Origin: Channa striata
Taxonomy: Eukaryota; Chordata; Actinopteri; Anabantiformes; Channidae
DNA length: 64,000 nucleotides
Direction of reading: 5' to 3'
Assembly (NCBI GenBank): GCA_033026295.1
Contig: CM065180.1
Location: forward strand, 24,927,523-24,991,522
Shown: positions 48,539 to 59,726 of the stretch, in pieces
Position numbering within the stretch: position 1 is the stretch's first letter
Layout: each line of letters begins with the position of its first letter
The notes under the pieces: model-generated
Database searches by the model: none
Told to the model about the DNA's origin: nothing
The model's input: the letters and a program-made list of their open reading frames with translations, nothing else
Position numbers and translations under genes: made by a program

Positions 48539-50874
48539 CCAGTTAAAGACTCGTCAGGGCTGCGAGTACCTGATGCAGTATGACACCGAGAGCGTCATCT
48601 GTGACTGGTTCAGAGTTATCCAGGACGCCATCAAGCAGCTGGTAACAACCCCCTCACACAGCAGTTCTAAAAAGATTATGTAGGCAGAAAGCCAGAAAGG
48701 AAACAATATTAATATGTCAACTGAAGCCACGTGAATTTCTTTAATTTTGTTGAACTCCTTCAGGAACATGAGCATCTCACAGAGGATGAGGATGAGGATG
48801 CTTCAGAAAAAGAAGGCAAAGACAGGAAGAGGACATGTAAGTCTGTAAAAGGACTCTCCACTCCCCATTCCCTCATTAACAATACAGATTATTCACAGTC
48901 AACAGCTGTGAATCGCACATAAAATGGGATGTTGTGCTTTAATTTACACAGCATTTTCTTTTTAATTAAACTCTTACACCACCTGAGCTTCTCTATAGAC
49001 CACAAACATGTGAAACATTGACCCAAATGTTGCGCTGATGAACATATTTGGATATAAAAAGTCCAAAATTTAAAGTGGAACATCGTAGTGGAAGAGTTTT
49101 TATTTAACAGCCTCAAACACGTTGTCCCAATAACTTTCCCCCTAACTTTCTATGGGACAAGGAGATAAGAGGGTGCTTGTATTTTGTTTAATTTAGAATA
49201 TTAGAGATGGGGACGACTTTTCTAAGCACATTTCTGAGTTGTAACTCTGCAGGACACGGTTCCATTGGATAGGACATCTGTTTTTTGACTAATGCTGCAA
49301 AAATGAGTTATACTGAGTCAAACCAAGCATGTTAAAATGTTTCCTTTGCTTTTAGCAACCGCTAACTCATCAGGGACAGCTGAGTCTGAGCAGAGACAAG
49401 TCCGAACCAAACTGCGTCGGTTCCTCCAGCGGAGGCCCACGCTGCAGAACGTTAAAGACAAAGGATACATCAGAGGTAAAAATGTTTTGTTCTCAGACAC
49501 AGTGGATAGATTTGTAGATCCACCATGAGGTGTTTCAGTATGGAGAAATACATCAGGTCTTATTGGGGAGAAAATGCACAGACTATATTGCGTGGATAAT
49601 GGTAATACACCATGACGCTCCATGTCTTTAATCCAGATAATGTCTTTGGCTGTCACCTGGACACACTGTGTCACAGGGAAAACACCACCGTTCCCAGATT
49701 TGTGGAGAAGTGCATCAGATCCGTGGAGAGAAGAGGTAAACACACGTCAACACACATTTCATACAAATGCAAGTAGATAAGACAGGTGTTTAATGTGTGT
49801 CTGTATGTGTGTGTTCAGGTCTGGATGTTGATGGGATCTACAGAGTGAGCGGAAATCTGGCTGTTATCCAGAAACTGCGATACAAAGTTGATCGTGGTAA
49901 CGACCTTCGGTTGTTCTCCTTTAGTTCTGGTCTCTGCCTCTATGAGAGCTTAATTTCGCCAGAACCAGACCGGATATTTGTCTCTTTAGACATAGCAGCA
50001 ATTGTATATTGGCTAAAGCAGTTTTTTCTTGTATTCATTGGTCTGTTTCTGCCATTGCTGTAGAGGAGCCACTGGACCTGGAGGATGGACAGTGGGAAGA
50101 GATCCATGTGATCACTGGCGCCTTAAAGCTTTTCCTGCGTGAACTTCCAGAACCGTTGTTCCCCTTCAGCTGCTTCGACAAGTTCATTGCTGCCATACGT
50201 AAGTTCACGGCACGACCCATGTCAAACAAAAACTCAATTTTCTGGATGACAGATGTTTCAGTTAATAACATTAAAGTTAAAGTTGATTTAAATTTTTAGC
50301 TTGAGGCCATTTTGGCACAACTCCCAAAAAACTACAATAATCCATATGTATAAGTGATAGTACATCCAGTCCCTGAACTACATTTGACAAGTACCACATC
50401 CACTAGAAATTGTATATTCGACAATCATCCACCAAAATTTCTACCTCCTTTCTTCTCATGCAGAAGTCCCAGACTACAACCTGAGAGTCTCCTACATGAA
50501 GGACCTGGTCTGCTCTCTGCCTCTGCCAAACCACGACACCATGGAGCTGCTGTTCAAACACCTGCGCAGGTGAGTTCCTCTCAAGGCCTGAACCAGGCTG
50601 CAGATGACCTGGCGCTAGTTTTTTATGATTGTGCTCATTAGTCTGGATCAAACAATAAGCCGATGAGTTATCTGCCATGTTTGTTCCATCCTTCAGGGTA
50701 ATTGACCACAAAGACCATAACAGGATGTCAGTTCAAAGCGTTGCCATCGTGTTTGGACCCACGTTGCTTCGTCCTGAGACCGAGTCAGCTGACATGACTA
50801 TCCACATGGTATTCCAGAGCCGGATAGTGGAGCTTATGCTCAAAGAGTTTCAGACTGTCTTTTCTCAAACATAG
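34534..50874 (+). CDS. arhgap27: Rho GTPase-activating protein 27-like (SH3-WW-WW-PH-RhoGAP)
   Basis: Twenty coding exons join in phase (1116 residues): 34534-34564, 35753-37173, 40509-40727, 42451-42564, 42867-42992, 43159-43227, 43306-43371, 43670-43747, 43853-43933, 46322-46389, 47382-47469, 48173-48274, 48543-48641, 48764-48836, 49356-49475, 49637-49735, 49819-49896, 50064-50198, 50464-50569, 50697-50874. SH3 about 14-71 (HWWQV, IPAKYV); proline/VPA-rich linker; Tyr motifs (IYESIQDL, IYANVSS); WW1 spans exons 3-4 (about 556-587) and WW2 exon 5 (about 597-628); PH about 736-854; RhoGAP about 885-1110 with arginine finger Arg960 in IYRVSGN. It should stimulate GTP hydrolysis on Rac/Cdc42-type GTPases; ARHGAP27 is linked to endocytosis. 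Domain order and the PH/GAP sequence favour ARHGAP27 over ARHGAP12, 15 and 9; human ARHGAP27 has a third WW that I do not find. The start has a strong Kozak context (caccaccATGg). Confidence 0.92.
35990..36060 (+). repeat. Pro-Val dipeptide repeat in the Rho-GAP gene
   Basis: A 6-bp repeat (gttcct/gtccct) encodes alternating Pro and Val just after the SH3 domain. It is present again, mutated, in the dead SH3 copy at 39420-39484. Confidence 0.85.
36418..36852 (+). repeat. Val-Pro-Ala minisatellite inside coding exon 2
   Basis: A 9-bp unit (gtc-ccn-gca variants) is repeated with few interruptions and encodes about 145 residues of VPA/APA repeats (residues about 233-377) in the SH3-WW linker. 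The frame stays open. Antisense reading gives collagen-like and Gly-Leu-Gln frames that are artefacts of the repeat. Confidence 0.9.
37174..39250. other. intron 2, first part
   Basis: No repeat or exon recognised apart from A/T-rich runs; it lies between exon 2 and the dead SH3 copy. Confidence 0.5.
39256..39516 (+). pseudogene. dead partial duplicate of the SH3 exon
   Basis: About 260 bp match 35833-36090 of exon 2 (second half of SH3 and the Pro-Val repeat) with scattered differences. The second SH3 tryptophan has become Cys (HWCQV), and a CAG codon after the repeat has become TAG (near 39492). The copy has no first SH3 half and no clear acceptor. Its right edge changes into a SINE-like repeat at about 39515. 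Confidence 0.85.
39525..39770 (+). repeat. tRNA-derived SINE-like repeat
   Basis: It shares its body and tail with 11612-11852, including 'gggttaaatgcagaggac', 'tgcgaatgtatatgtgctc' and 'tgatgaataaagga'. It abuts the dead SH3 copy. Confidence 0.65.
44000..46315. other. intron 9 with degenerate repeats
   Basis: No exon seen. At 45258-45365 'ggtaaatggtaaatgc-cttatatagcgctttt' belongs to a dispersed fish repeat. At 45110-45240 and 45720-46000 there are cryptic 'gaggttcttg'-like repeats similar to 29770-30130. Confidence 0.45.
46440..47340 (-). mobile_element. antisense LINE fragment in intron 10
   Basis: On the minus strand the frame from about 47340 to 46882 encodes reverse-transcriptase-like sequence (FRPISRLPFLSK at the N side, FHLRQLAKVKP and a C-terminal TTQLDYC). 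The left part (46440-46880) is the non-coding end, containing 'aagtgctgtacaataaaaac'. The family differs from the 16-kb LINE. It ends about 40 bp before PH exon 11 of the Rho-GAP gene. Confidence 0.7.
47470..48172. other. intron 11, nothing recognised
   Basis: AT-rich intron sequence with no exon or clear repeat. Confidence 0.5.
48501..48536. repeat. (GT)n tract at a splice acceptor
   Basis: Eighteen GT units end 6 bp before the acceptor of exon 13 (exon begins 48543), replacing a normal pyrimidine tract. Confidence 0.95.
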
Positions 50875-51927
50875 GAATCATCCACAACCTCATGGAGCCA
50901 ATTAGAACATCATAACAAATGCCAACAATCTTCGAACACCCTCTAGGAGTCTGAACCTCAACATCACCTCCCCAGGCGGTTGGTTCTGAAACCAGCTGGT
51001 TACACGATGATGTTTTCTGACCACTGTCTCTTAATTCTGTGGAAACTATGTGGACTGATTTTGAACTCTGTGACGACAGGTTTACTCTCCGTGGGGTATA
51101 AGTCCGGCTATTTTGTTGTGTTAGTGTTTCTCAGGAACTCAGTTAACAAGACTCACTTCTAAAGAGAACCTCAACATTTCACCACAAAAAGGATTTGCAC
51201 ACTGTCCGTGGAAAGACCTCAGATTGCATTGCCAATGCATCCATGACTTTTAAAAAGACGAGCAAATGCTGGATGTTCCTTCTTCATATCAATGCTCTCT
51301 TCCAGCCTTCTTGTGTTACTGATAACAGGTGTCAGATGACTCATAATTTATCCTGCATGAATCAAAAATGACTGTGTTGCACAGGGAACAATTTGCACAG
51401 AAAAGTAAATTTTAATTCCGTATATCTCGACAGCATGTATTTACCTTTCTTGAGTTTAAATGAACAAAGCCTACATCATATTAACCACTAGATCAAAACC
51501 TTTATTAGGACTTTATTTAAACCTGATGATGGCATCACATTGTCAGGAGAGACAGTATCACAGGATGAAGATGATCGTGTTGGAGATGAGGAGAAATTAA
51601 TGTTCTGCTCTCTGTCCTTGTGGGACAGCTAGGCTACGTACATCTTGAATCTCTTCCCATACTGAACCCACAGAGATTAAACTGTTCTGATCTTATTAGG
51701 AAACAGTGATTTATTACATATTGTATTTAGACACTGTTTATCTAAATCCAAACAGCCTTTATTAGAAAGTTCCGACGTGACAGCACATCAATCGAACAGA
51801 CTTCTCTTTCTGTATCTGGAGAACGAACGGAAATGTTTTTTTGGGGGTTAGGTTTTTTCCTGCTGTTGTGTTCTGATTAAGATGAATTATAGAAATTACA
51901 TTTTGTGTTGGAAGATAACAGAATAAA
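50875..51927 (+). other. 3' UTR of the Rho-GAP gene
   Basis: About 1 kb of non-coding sequence after the stop, ending at an AATAAA (51922-51927); a second possible signal follows at about 51972. No other feature seen. Confidence 0.5.
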
Positions 51928-51979
51928 GTCTGTATATACAGTAAGAGGGTATTTCACTGACTTTCATCAGAAATAAATA

Positions 51980-52900
51980 GTATGTGGAACAAGAATCTGA
52001 AATTTAAAACATTTACTGGGACCTACTGGTTAACAATACAAGTACCGCCCTTACTCACGGACGCGACCCTCCGCGTTGATCCGGGCATGGGACTGGCCCT
52101 GAGAGTGCGCTGGCTCGTGGAGCCTCTTTGGTCGTCCATGCGTCCAAAGACCCACAGACAGACAACCTGCGGGAGGAAACCGAAGTATCAGAGAAAACCG
52201 TGTTTGCTGTGAGTGTGTTTGGATAGTAGTGATGATGCCGGTGGTGAGTATATGGTAACAATTATTTCCGGTTTTCCTTTTGCCATTATTAATCAATTAC
52301 TAATGAAATTTGTTCCCTCCATCAATGAGCCTGTTTATTGTAATATCTACTTTGCTACTACCACTATCTGGTTTCCAGGAGTTTACCCTGTGCTCTATCC
52401 CCCCCACCTCACTTATGTTCCAGCCCTACTAATCATACAAATTATTCACTGTTGTTGCTCAGTGTCTTTTGCAGCTTCTTATTCATTTGCCTGCTTGTTT
52501 GTTTCGAATGTGATACCTGCCCGCTCACTTAGCTTGCCCCTGTTTGATGCCTATTGCATTGCATTATGACCTCCTTTTGCCTCCCTGAGACTCTCCTTTG
52601 TGCCTGCCCGGTCTGCTCTATCTGTAGATTCATTTTACAGGTAATAGGACTCACATGTCTCACCAGAACTCCAAAACTGTTGGAGTGTGTTAATTGCTTC
52701 TGACTCACTAACCATCGGCTATATGAAATCAGAGTAATCTGGATTGTGCTGTGGATTCCTTGATAGAAGAGCATGGCAACGTGACTGACAGATGTTCAGT
52801 GGCTCTACAGTAAGATTTACTCTTTTCACTGAAAAATAATTGCAGTCACAATTTGTTGACTGGTGTTCATTTTGGGATTTGGGATCCTTTCACCGGTTTC
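51980..52900. other. unexplained sequence, possible repeat relic
   Basis: The part 52045-52200 is GC-rich and holds 'cctgcgggaggaaaccg', a motif reminiscent of dispersed fish repeats. The following pyrimidine-rich 52320-52620 has no domain signal. I cannot assign either. Confidence 0.35.
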
Positions 52901-52939
52901 TACAGTTCAAAAATAATCTCACAAAATAATTATTTGAAT

Positions 52940-54050
52940 GTGTCTTCTGATCAGGTGATGCACAGGCTTACATCCATAGCAAACCTTAGGAGGGGCATCA
53001 AAAGGGCCAAGCACTTGTACAAGCTGAAGGTAGAGGTACACTTCTGGAACTCTGACCCTGGTGCATGTGGCAGTGCATCCAGGCCGTCACCAGCTACAAG
53101 CCCAGCAATTCTGCCCCGAAAGCCATAGACGTCTCCACCTTCAGAATGCTAAATCTCCTCTGTGCATGCTTTGACCCAGATAACAAAGAGACAGCGGCCA
53201 AGACCACTCTCTCTGCAGGCCGCCAGCCCCCACACTCACCTCCACAGATGTCCGTGCTGCACTGAGCTGGATCAATGCATGTAAGGCCGCTGGCCCTGAC
53301 GCCATCACCCAGACAGATTCTCAGCTCGTGTAGGTTTTCGTGAACATTTTCAGCCTGTCTCTTGCCCACAAAGCTGTACCTACATGCTTAAAATTCCGCT
53401 CCATTGTGCCAGTGCCAAAACTCTCCACCCTGAAGTGCCTGAATGACTACCACCCTGTGGCACTCACACCCAGTCTTATAAAGAGCTTTGAGTGACATTG
53501 GTCCTTGGACACCTGGCAGACAGCCTGCCACTCACACTGGACCCATGTGGCTATCTTGTACATACTGCAGTACATACTAAGAGAGCTGGCTCTGTCCTGG
53601 GCTGCACTTTGGACTCCATCGAGGAGGTGGTGGACAGAAGGATGTTGGCCAAACTAACATCCATCATGGATAATAACCCCTCCCACCCCCTGCACCTCAC
53701 TGTGGAGGCTCTGAGCAGCTCCTTCAGCACTAGACTGTGACACCCACAGTGCAGGAAGGAGCGCTACCGTCGATCATTCCTCCCCACAGCCATAAGACTA
53801 ATGTGTCACTGCAGTGACACACAATGTGCAATTTTTCACATGTATATTTCTTATTTATTGTGCAATAAACCGGATGTTGCAATAACTCATCTGTTACATT
53901 TTCCAATGTAAATATGTATATATTTTTGTATATATTTTTTGCCTTTTCAGTTAAACTGTAATGCACATTGATCTGTGCAGATTCTGTGTGTCTAAGTCTG
54001 CTAAAGCAAAATAATTTCCCCACTGTGGTATTAATAATGTTCTATTCTAT
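52940..54050 (+). mobile_element. LINE fragment with large internal deletion
   Basis: Broken frames give LINE ORF2 pieces: an NLRRGIKRAKHLYKLKVE stretch (52970 on), INACKAAGPDAI and FRSIVPVPK (RT start, 53260-53420), then directly an ORF2 C-terminal end with DNNPSHPLHLTVEALSSSFSTRL. The central RT with YADD is missing. The 3' end closes at about 54030-54050 with 'ttccccactgtggtattaataa' and a (TTCTA)n tail. Confidence 0.75.
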
Positions 54051-54059
54051 TCTATATCT

Positions 54060-54865
54060 CGTCCAGATTACTGCAATGCACTGTTGATGGGGTTACCGGC
54101 ATGCACGACCAAACCCCTGCATATGATCCAAAATGCGGCAGCAGGCCTCGTTTTTAACCAGCCAAAAAGGACTCGTCACACCGCTCTTCACATCTCTGCA
54201 CTGGCTTCCTGTGGCTGCTAGGATTAAGTTCAAAGGTCTGTGTTGAGGTCGAGATTATTTAAAGGCCAAGATGACCGTAGAGCACTTCTAATTCCAGGAG
54301 GCACAAATCACAAACAGAGCTGAGAAAGGTTGAACACTCTCCTCTTTCGCACGCAGCAAAAACACGTCACTTACAGGTGACTTACATACAAAGATATGTG
54401 TCAGCAGGAGCACTCACTCTAACAGTCCGTCTCTTGCCCACAGAGTGGTCAACTCTACAGCTCCGGCTTACTTAAACTCAATCATTCAGGTCTACAATCC
54501 CTACCGTCTGCTGCGCTCGGCCAGTGAACGACGTCTGCTGGTCCCAGCAACACATAGAAGACACCCAAGGAAAACTCTTCAGCTCAGGGATCCCATGGTG
54601 GAGGAATGAACTGCCAAACTCTGCACGCTCATCGACCTCACTTTCAATATCTAACAAACTGCTGAAAACAGAACTCCTCCGCATTTTCCTTTGCACTTAA
54701 AAAAAAAACCTTTCTGCTCTTCCTTCTCATGAAACAGAAATTTTTCTTTAAGGGCAATTTGCTTTGATGTTTTTCTCTTGGACTTAGATTTTTTGCTGAG
54801 TTGTACCTCGCTTGTAAGACGCTTTGGATAAAAAATCTGACAAATGTCTAAATGTAGAATCTAAC
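54060..54865 (+). mobile_element. L2-type LINE 3' fragment
   Basis: It starts with a C-terminal RT stretch (DYCNALLMGLP, MIQNAAAGLVF) in broken frames. It ends with 'cgctttggataaaaaatctgacaaatgtctaaatgta', a typical L2-like terminus. Inserted directly after the previous LINE. Confidence 0.65.
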
Positions 54866-55940
54866 CTGAACTAATATCTACTTTCTAATCATGTAGTTTG
54901 TTGTTTCTTCTTAGCATCAGTTGTTCTGTTTTGGTATTTTGCATCATTGCATTCATTATTCAAACTGTATGCTTTGTGCTTTCACTTTACCTTCTGCTTT
55001 GTATTGCTGATCAACTGTGGCAAATTAGAGACGGGCTCTTAAAGGCCTTATTTAGATGGACTCCCGCTGGAATAAGCTGTGTGTTCTCTAAAGTAAATTT
55101 TAAATTAGTTTTTTTTAACCACTGGTGTGAAAAGCTTATTGTTCTTTCAATCCCAGCTCAAGATAAGTGCATCATGATACTGTCCTGTAATTTAATAATC
55201 CTGTAACCTGTCAATTAAAAGTTTCAGGTAAACAAAGATGGTTGCATTGTTTATTTTCATACTCTTCCTTTCCAAGAAAAGAGCATTTCCATATGAGGTT
55301 GAGGTTCTCTTTCCATATAGGAAAATGTGCAGCTCCAAAGAAGTGACATGTCAAAAAAAAATCAGAGCTGTTCGAGACCAAGACAGGAAAAGGTAAGGAC
55401 AGAAACGAGCACATGACAATATACCGTGGTTAATAGACATGCCATTAAATGAGTTTATGTTTATGTTCCTTGTCAGATTTTCAGCTGATCAGCGCGTCGA
55501 TCATAGTGCAAAAGCTGTTTTCAATTTGAATCATTTATGTTGGAAGATAGTTTGTTGCAGATAGTTTTAGTTCTTCCTAGTGAACTCTTACTAGAAAAAC
55601 TCCATTTCAGACTACTCCATTTTCAGACAACTACAATGTAGTTGTTACTATAGTCATAATTTTAGCGTATCTTAACACTTAGCACATCTTAAACGTGCTT
55701 CTGACCACGAGAGCCTGAATAAAAGATCTCTGCTCTATATATTCAGCCAAACTATTTAATTTTAAATGTACAGTTTCATTTTTAAGGGCTTTTGAGTACA
55801 GTTAAAATTTCCACTTTTAAGAACACGATAGTCTTTTACCCTTGTCCCTAGTGACAGTGAAATGCTAATATGGATTTCTAAAATGTACTTACAGGACTGT
55901 GGCTCCATTTTATGTGCTTGGTGCATTCGATGTTCACTGG
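54866..55940. other. non-coding before the lectin genes
   Basis: No gene or recognisable repeat; presumably holds the promoter of the first lectin gene. Confidence 0.45.
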
Positions 55941-55943
55941 ATC

Positions 55944-57989
55944 ATGATGAGAACTGTGCTTACAATAACGGTCTTTTCAGGTTAGTATGAGTACGTGTGG
56001 AATTCAATCATTGCTTCTTCTTCTGGCTTAGTTCTGTCCCAGAGAAGCAGATGTGTGAAACTAATCACTAATCTCGTTATCATCACCACAGGACTGTGTT
56101 TTCTACCTTCCTGCTTTCCTCGTCTCTATTTTCTGGTTCCAGTTTCACAATCCTGGACTGAAGCTCAGTCAGCCTGCAGGTCTCAGTACACCGACCTGGC
56201 TACTGTCCAAAACACACAGGAACTGGCCAAACTCAATGGCCTTATAGGCGGGTATTTTTATGTCTGGATTGGCCTGAATGCTGATACTGAAACATGGAGG
56301 TGGTCTCTGGAAAACCAGGATTATTATAGTGTGGGACAAGCCGATTTCAGGATGTGGTATCCTGGTAAACCCAGCGGTGGTGGATATTATTATTGCGTGG
56401 TAATGTTTAGTACCGGTGAATGGGTGGATCAGCTGTGCAGTAACACATTCCCCTTCATCTGCTACAACGGTAAGAGCAGTCGGACCTTGTGTCTGTATTT
56501 TACTGTATTCCCTGTATGTTTGAGCTCAATGCTAAAGTCTGAAAAATCGTGTTAATTTGAACTATGACATCTACATTACGAGACCGCCTGCACAATATAC
56601 CATAGCCAGGCTGCTCGCACAGCAGAATGTAATTTCAAAAACTGACAGACGTCATCCTTTTTTACTGGGTGATTATTTTGGTCAATGGATGTCTGTCTGT
56701 GGTTGGTGATCTGCTGTAAACTACAGCAACAGTTCAGCAACAAGTAGCAGGGATCCGATGTTCTCATTCCGAATCACTGAAACACAAATTATTTTCAGGC
56801 AAAGCAGGAACACCTTCATCGAGCTTCGTTCTTGTGAATCAGTCTATGACCTGGTCAGCAGCTCAGCAGTACTGCAGGCTGCACCACACTGACCTAGCCA
56901 GTGTGAGGAACCAGGCTGAGAACAGTCAGATAAAGACGATGCTGCAGAGTGACTACACCTGGATCGGCCTCTACAGAAACTCCTGGAAGTGGTCTGACGG
57001 GAGCCCACTCTCAGTCAGTAACTGGAATCCTGGAGCCCCAACGACTACAAGTTCAAACGTTTGTGTGGTTTCATACTTTGGCAAATGGGTTAATTTAGCC
57101 TGCACCTCCACATGCTACAGTGCATGTTTCCTGGGTGAGCTGAATTCTGATCTGTACAAGTTGTAGTAAAAATCCAGCACTTGGGTCATTGTCTCGTGTT
57201 TCACTGTTACTGCGCTCGAGAAAAGTTACACTCTGTTTAAAATCAATCAGCTCAGACGTGGAAGCAGGTGGTGCGGGTGGAGCTGAACAAATCGGAATCC
57301 TCCGTGGACATGGAGGACCTCCAAACAGACATGTTACAGCAGGTAATTACGTTTGAGAATGATGAAAAAGACCCTTGGGAGACATTTACTTCACTTGTTG
57401 TGGTATATCCCCCTTCTGTTTGTCAGGAGCACAAATGTGGGGGTTTCACACCTGTGAAATGGTGGCCATTTAGTACAGCACCTGTTTGTTTTGGACTGGC
57501 ATTTATTTGACAAACAAAACCTGAATCTATGAAAAATGTACACATTGTTCATCAAGTTATAGTAAAAAATGCTTATATTTTTTTACTGTAAGAAATTGGA
57601 GCGTTGATTAAATAAAAGTGTTTGGATAAAACACTCGCAGTCTCAGCTGGTGAGTGTTGTAAATCAAGATGGTGGACAATAACATGGTCAGTCAGTGCCC
57701 AAGACAAAGCAACGTGAGTTTTAGGTATATACCAAAAACAAGAGGCCAAACTCAGTAACCAGCCGAAAGCAAGAAAAACAGGTGTGTGTGGAGCGAGGTA
57801 CCAGCGTGATGATTGTGTGACAGTTTCACAATACCATGTTACCTTTGTATTTCTCAGATCTACCACAAAGTCAAAGACCAAATCAAGAGTGAAGAAGTCA
57901 AGCTGAGATGGGTGAAACACCCTGATGGAGAAATCTTTCATACGAAAAACATGGACAAGACAGCAGAGACCGTGTATCCATTCCAATAG
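55944..57989 (+). CDS. secreted protein with two C-type lectin domains (lectin gene 1)
   Basis: Five exons join in phase: 55944-55980 (signal peptide start MMRTVLTITVFS), 56092-56469, 56799-57134, 57251-57342 and 57858-57989; 324 residues. CTLD1 (about 22-138) has the C-type fold marks: WTEAQSAC, a WIGL core, WRWSLEN, and six cysteines. CTLD2 (about 150-250) has WSAAQQYC, WIGLYRN, WKWSDGSP and GKWVNLAC. Neither has an EPN or QPD motif nor a clean WND, so classical calcium-dependent sugar binding is doubtful. A 74-residue tail (VVRVELNKSESSVDMEDL, then KLRWVKHPDG) follows without a membrane segment. The architecture matches fish proteins often named CLEC20A-like or mannose-receptor-like. A second copy lies 1.7 kb downstream. 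Polyadenylation signal at 58187. Confidence 0.85.
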
Positions 57990-58186
57990 TGTGAAGACCC
58001 CAATGGAAACTCTAGTTGCTCTTAAGCAGCTAAAGTCCCACCGAACTGTACATGTGCAGTGGATGTTTCATCCTGCTTCACCTAGTCAAACTTCACTGAG
58101 CCACGTCAAGTGTAAATGTGTCTGAACAGCTTCTAACGACTGTATCGCCGTTACCTTTCCCATGTTTAACAGGTGGTGAGACAAAA

Positions 58187-58192
58187 AATAAA
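58187..58192 (+). terminator. polyadenylation signal of lectin gene 1
   Basis: AATAAA about 200 bp after the stop. Confidence 0.55.
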
Positions 58193-59726
58193 GCACGTTT
58201 GTCTACAGACTTTTTCTGCGTTACACACTATTTTACAGAACACCCATTCTTTTCAGTCAATCTACTATATTGATCGATTGTATCCTACTGGTTCTGCGAT
58301 TCTGTGGAGTCAGTGACTCTGCTCGGCAGCTGCATAAACAGCACATCAATCAGTGACATGATTTTGTCAAACAAGGGCAGTAAAAAAGGAACGTTTGCAC
58401 CTCGCAGCTTTCTCACAAATCTCCCAGCCTCTGATGGTCTGCATGCTCCTCTCTCCACGCAGTGTATTAACAGCCCGGCTGTGGAAATGCCCCCAGGACA
58501 TTAATACAGAAAATCCACCCTGATGTGAACTAATAACCCGCTGTCACCAAAATTTACATCCCCGAATTGTATGGCAAACAGAAAAAAAAAAAACAGCATT
58601 AAAAAAAAAAAGGAAATTAATAATTTATGAACATTAAATTTCTAAGAATTTCGTTCCATCATCAGAAATCAAAGTTCATTTTTGATAGATTTATTAAGGC
58701 GGATACAAACGTTTCCACTAATATTTACCAGCCGAATGTGCTTTATTATTAGCTTAGTTCCGGGGTTGCGTTTCCCCCTTGGATGCTATTTATTTAAATG
58801 CTAATTAGTTTGTAAGGGCTTTCTAATAATTAAGTAATAAGTCATTAATTAGTGTGTTTAGTAGCATAGGAAAATAATTAGCATTTTTTGTTCAATTCTT
58901 TTCAAATTGTTGTGGATTGAATTCTCGGCATTTGGGAAATAAAAATGTCTGTGTCACTTCATGGTTTCAACTGGTGCCATCAGCAGAAACATCAGCGACA
59001 TTTCAACTTTGACCTTATACCTTGTTTCCACTCTTGATACTCATCTTTTTTACAGGAACTTCCCCCCTGCGGGATCAATAAAGTCGTGTCTTATCTCATC
59101 TCAGTAATGTACCGCAGTGTGACAGCAGGTGGCAGCACCTTCACAGTCCAACCCCGGATGGATCACAAGAGCTGGATGCCACCACCTTTGTGCACCAGTT
59201 CCTGGTGATGCCTAAATGCTTCTGTCAGTTAACCCAGACATCCAAAGTTTTTAAATGTTAAAAGTTGTGTCTTTGTAAAACCAATAAAAAATGCTGTTAT
59301 CACCAGCTCTTCAGAATAAAAGATATTATTCTGCTCTTTCTGAGAAAACACTAATCTACCTTCTTTGCTTATTAATGTAGTAAAATTGGCAGTTCCAGCA
59401 ACCCTTTACTGACACTCACTGCACTGACAGGCTCTATTGTCTTTCGGGTGTAGAGAGGATAAGGTAAGGACAACCGACACATGACTAATGGAGGAACTTT
59501 GACAACTCTATGCCATGCAGCTTATAGCAATTTCATGTCTGGGGAAATATAGAGTATGATGCATTTCTGAGGCAGTGAATTGTGAAAATAGGGTTTGGAC
59601 GTTAACGGGGAAGCAGATCTCACTTTTGTTTAACCACAGCTTCTCAGTTTGTTGGTCAAGTTTTGCTGCACTAACATACTTTACCACTTCCCTTTAAGAT
59701 GCTGGTGATCTGATCGACTGAACATC
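58193..59726. other. intergenic between the two lectin genes
   Basis: It contains two A-runs near 58580-58612. At 59060-59105 there is a LINE/SINE-type tail ('cctgcgggatcaataaagt' plus a (TCTCA)-like end). No gene seen. Confidence 0.45.

Noticed and set aside
57268..57510. Separate small gene downstream of lectin gene 1
   Set aside because: Its first part is exon 4 of lectin gene 1 in the same frame; the rest reads through the donor into the intron.
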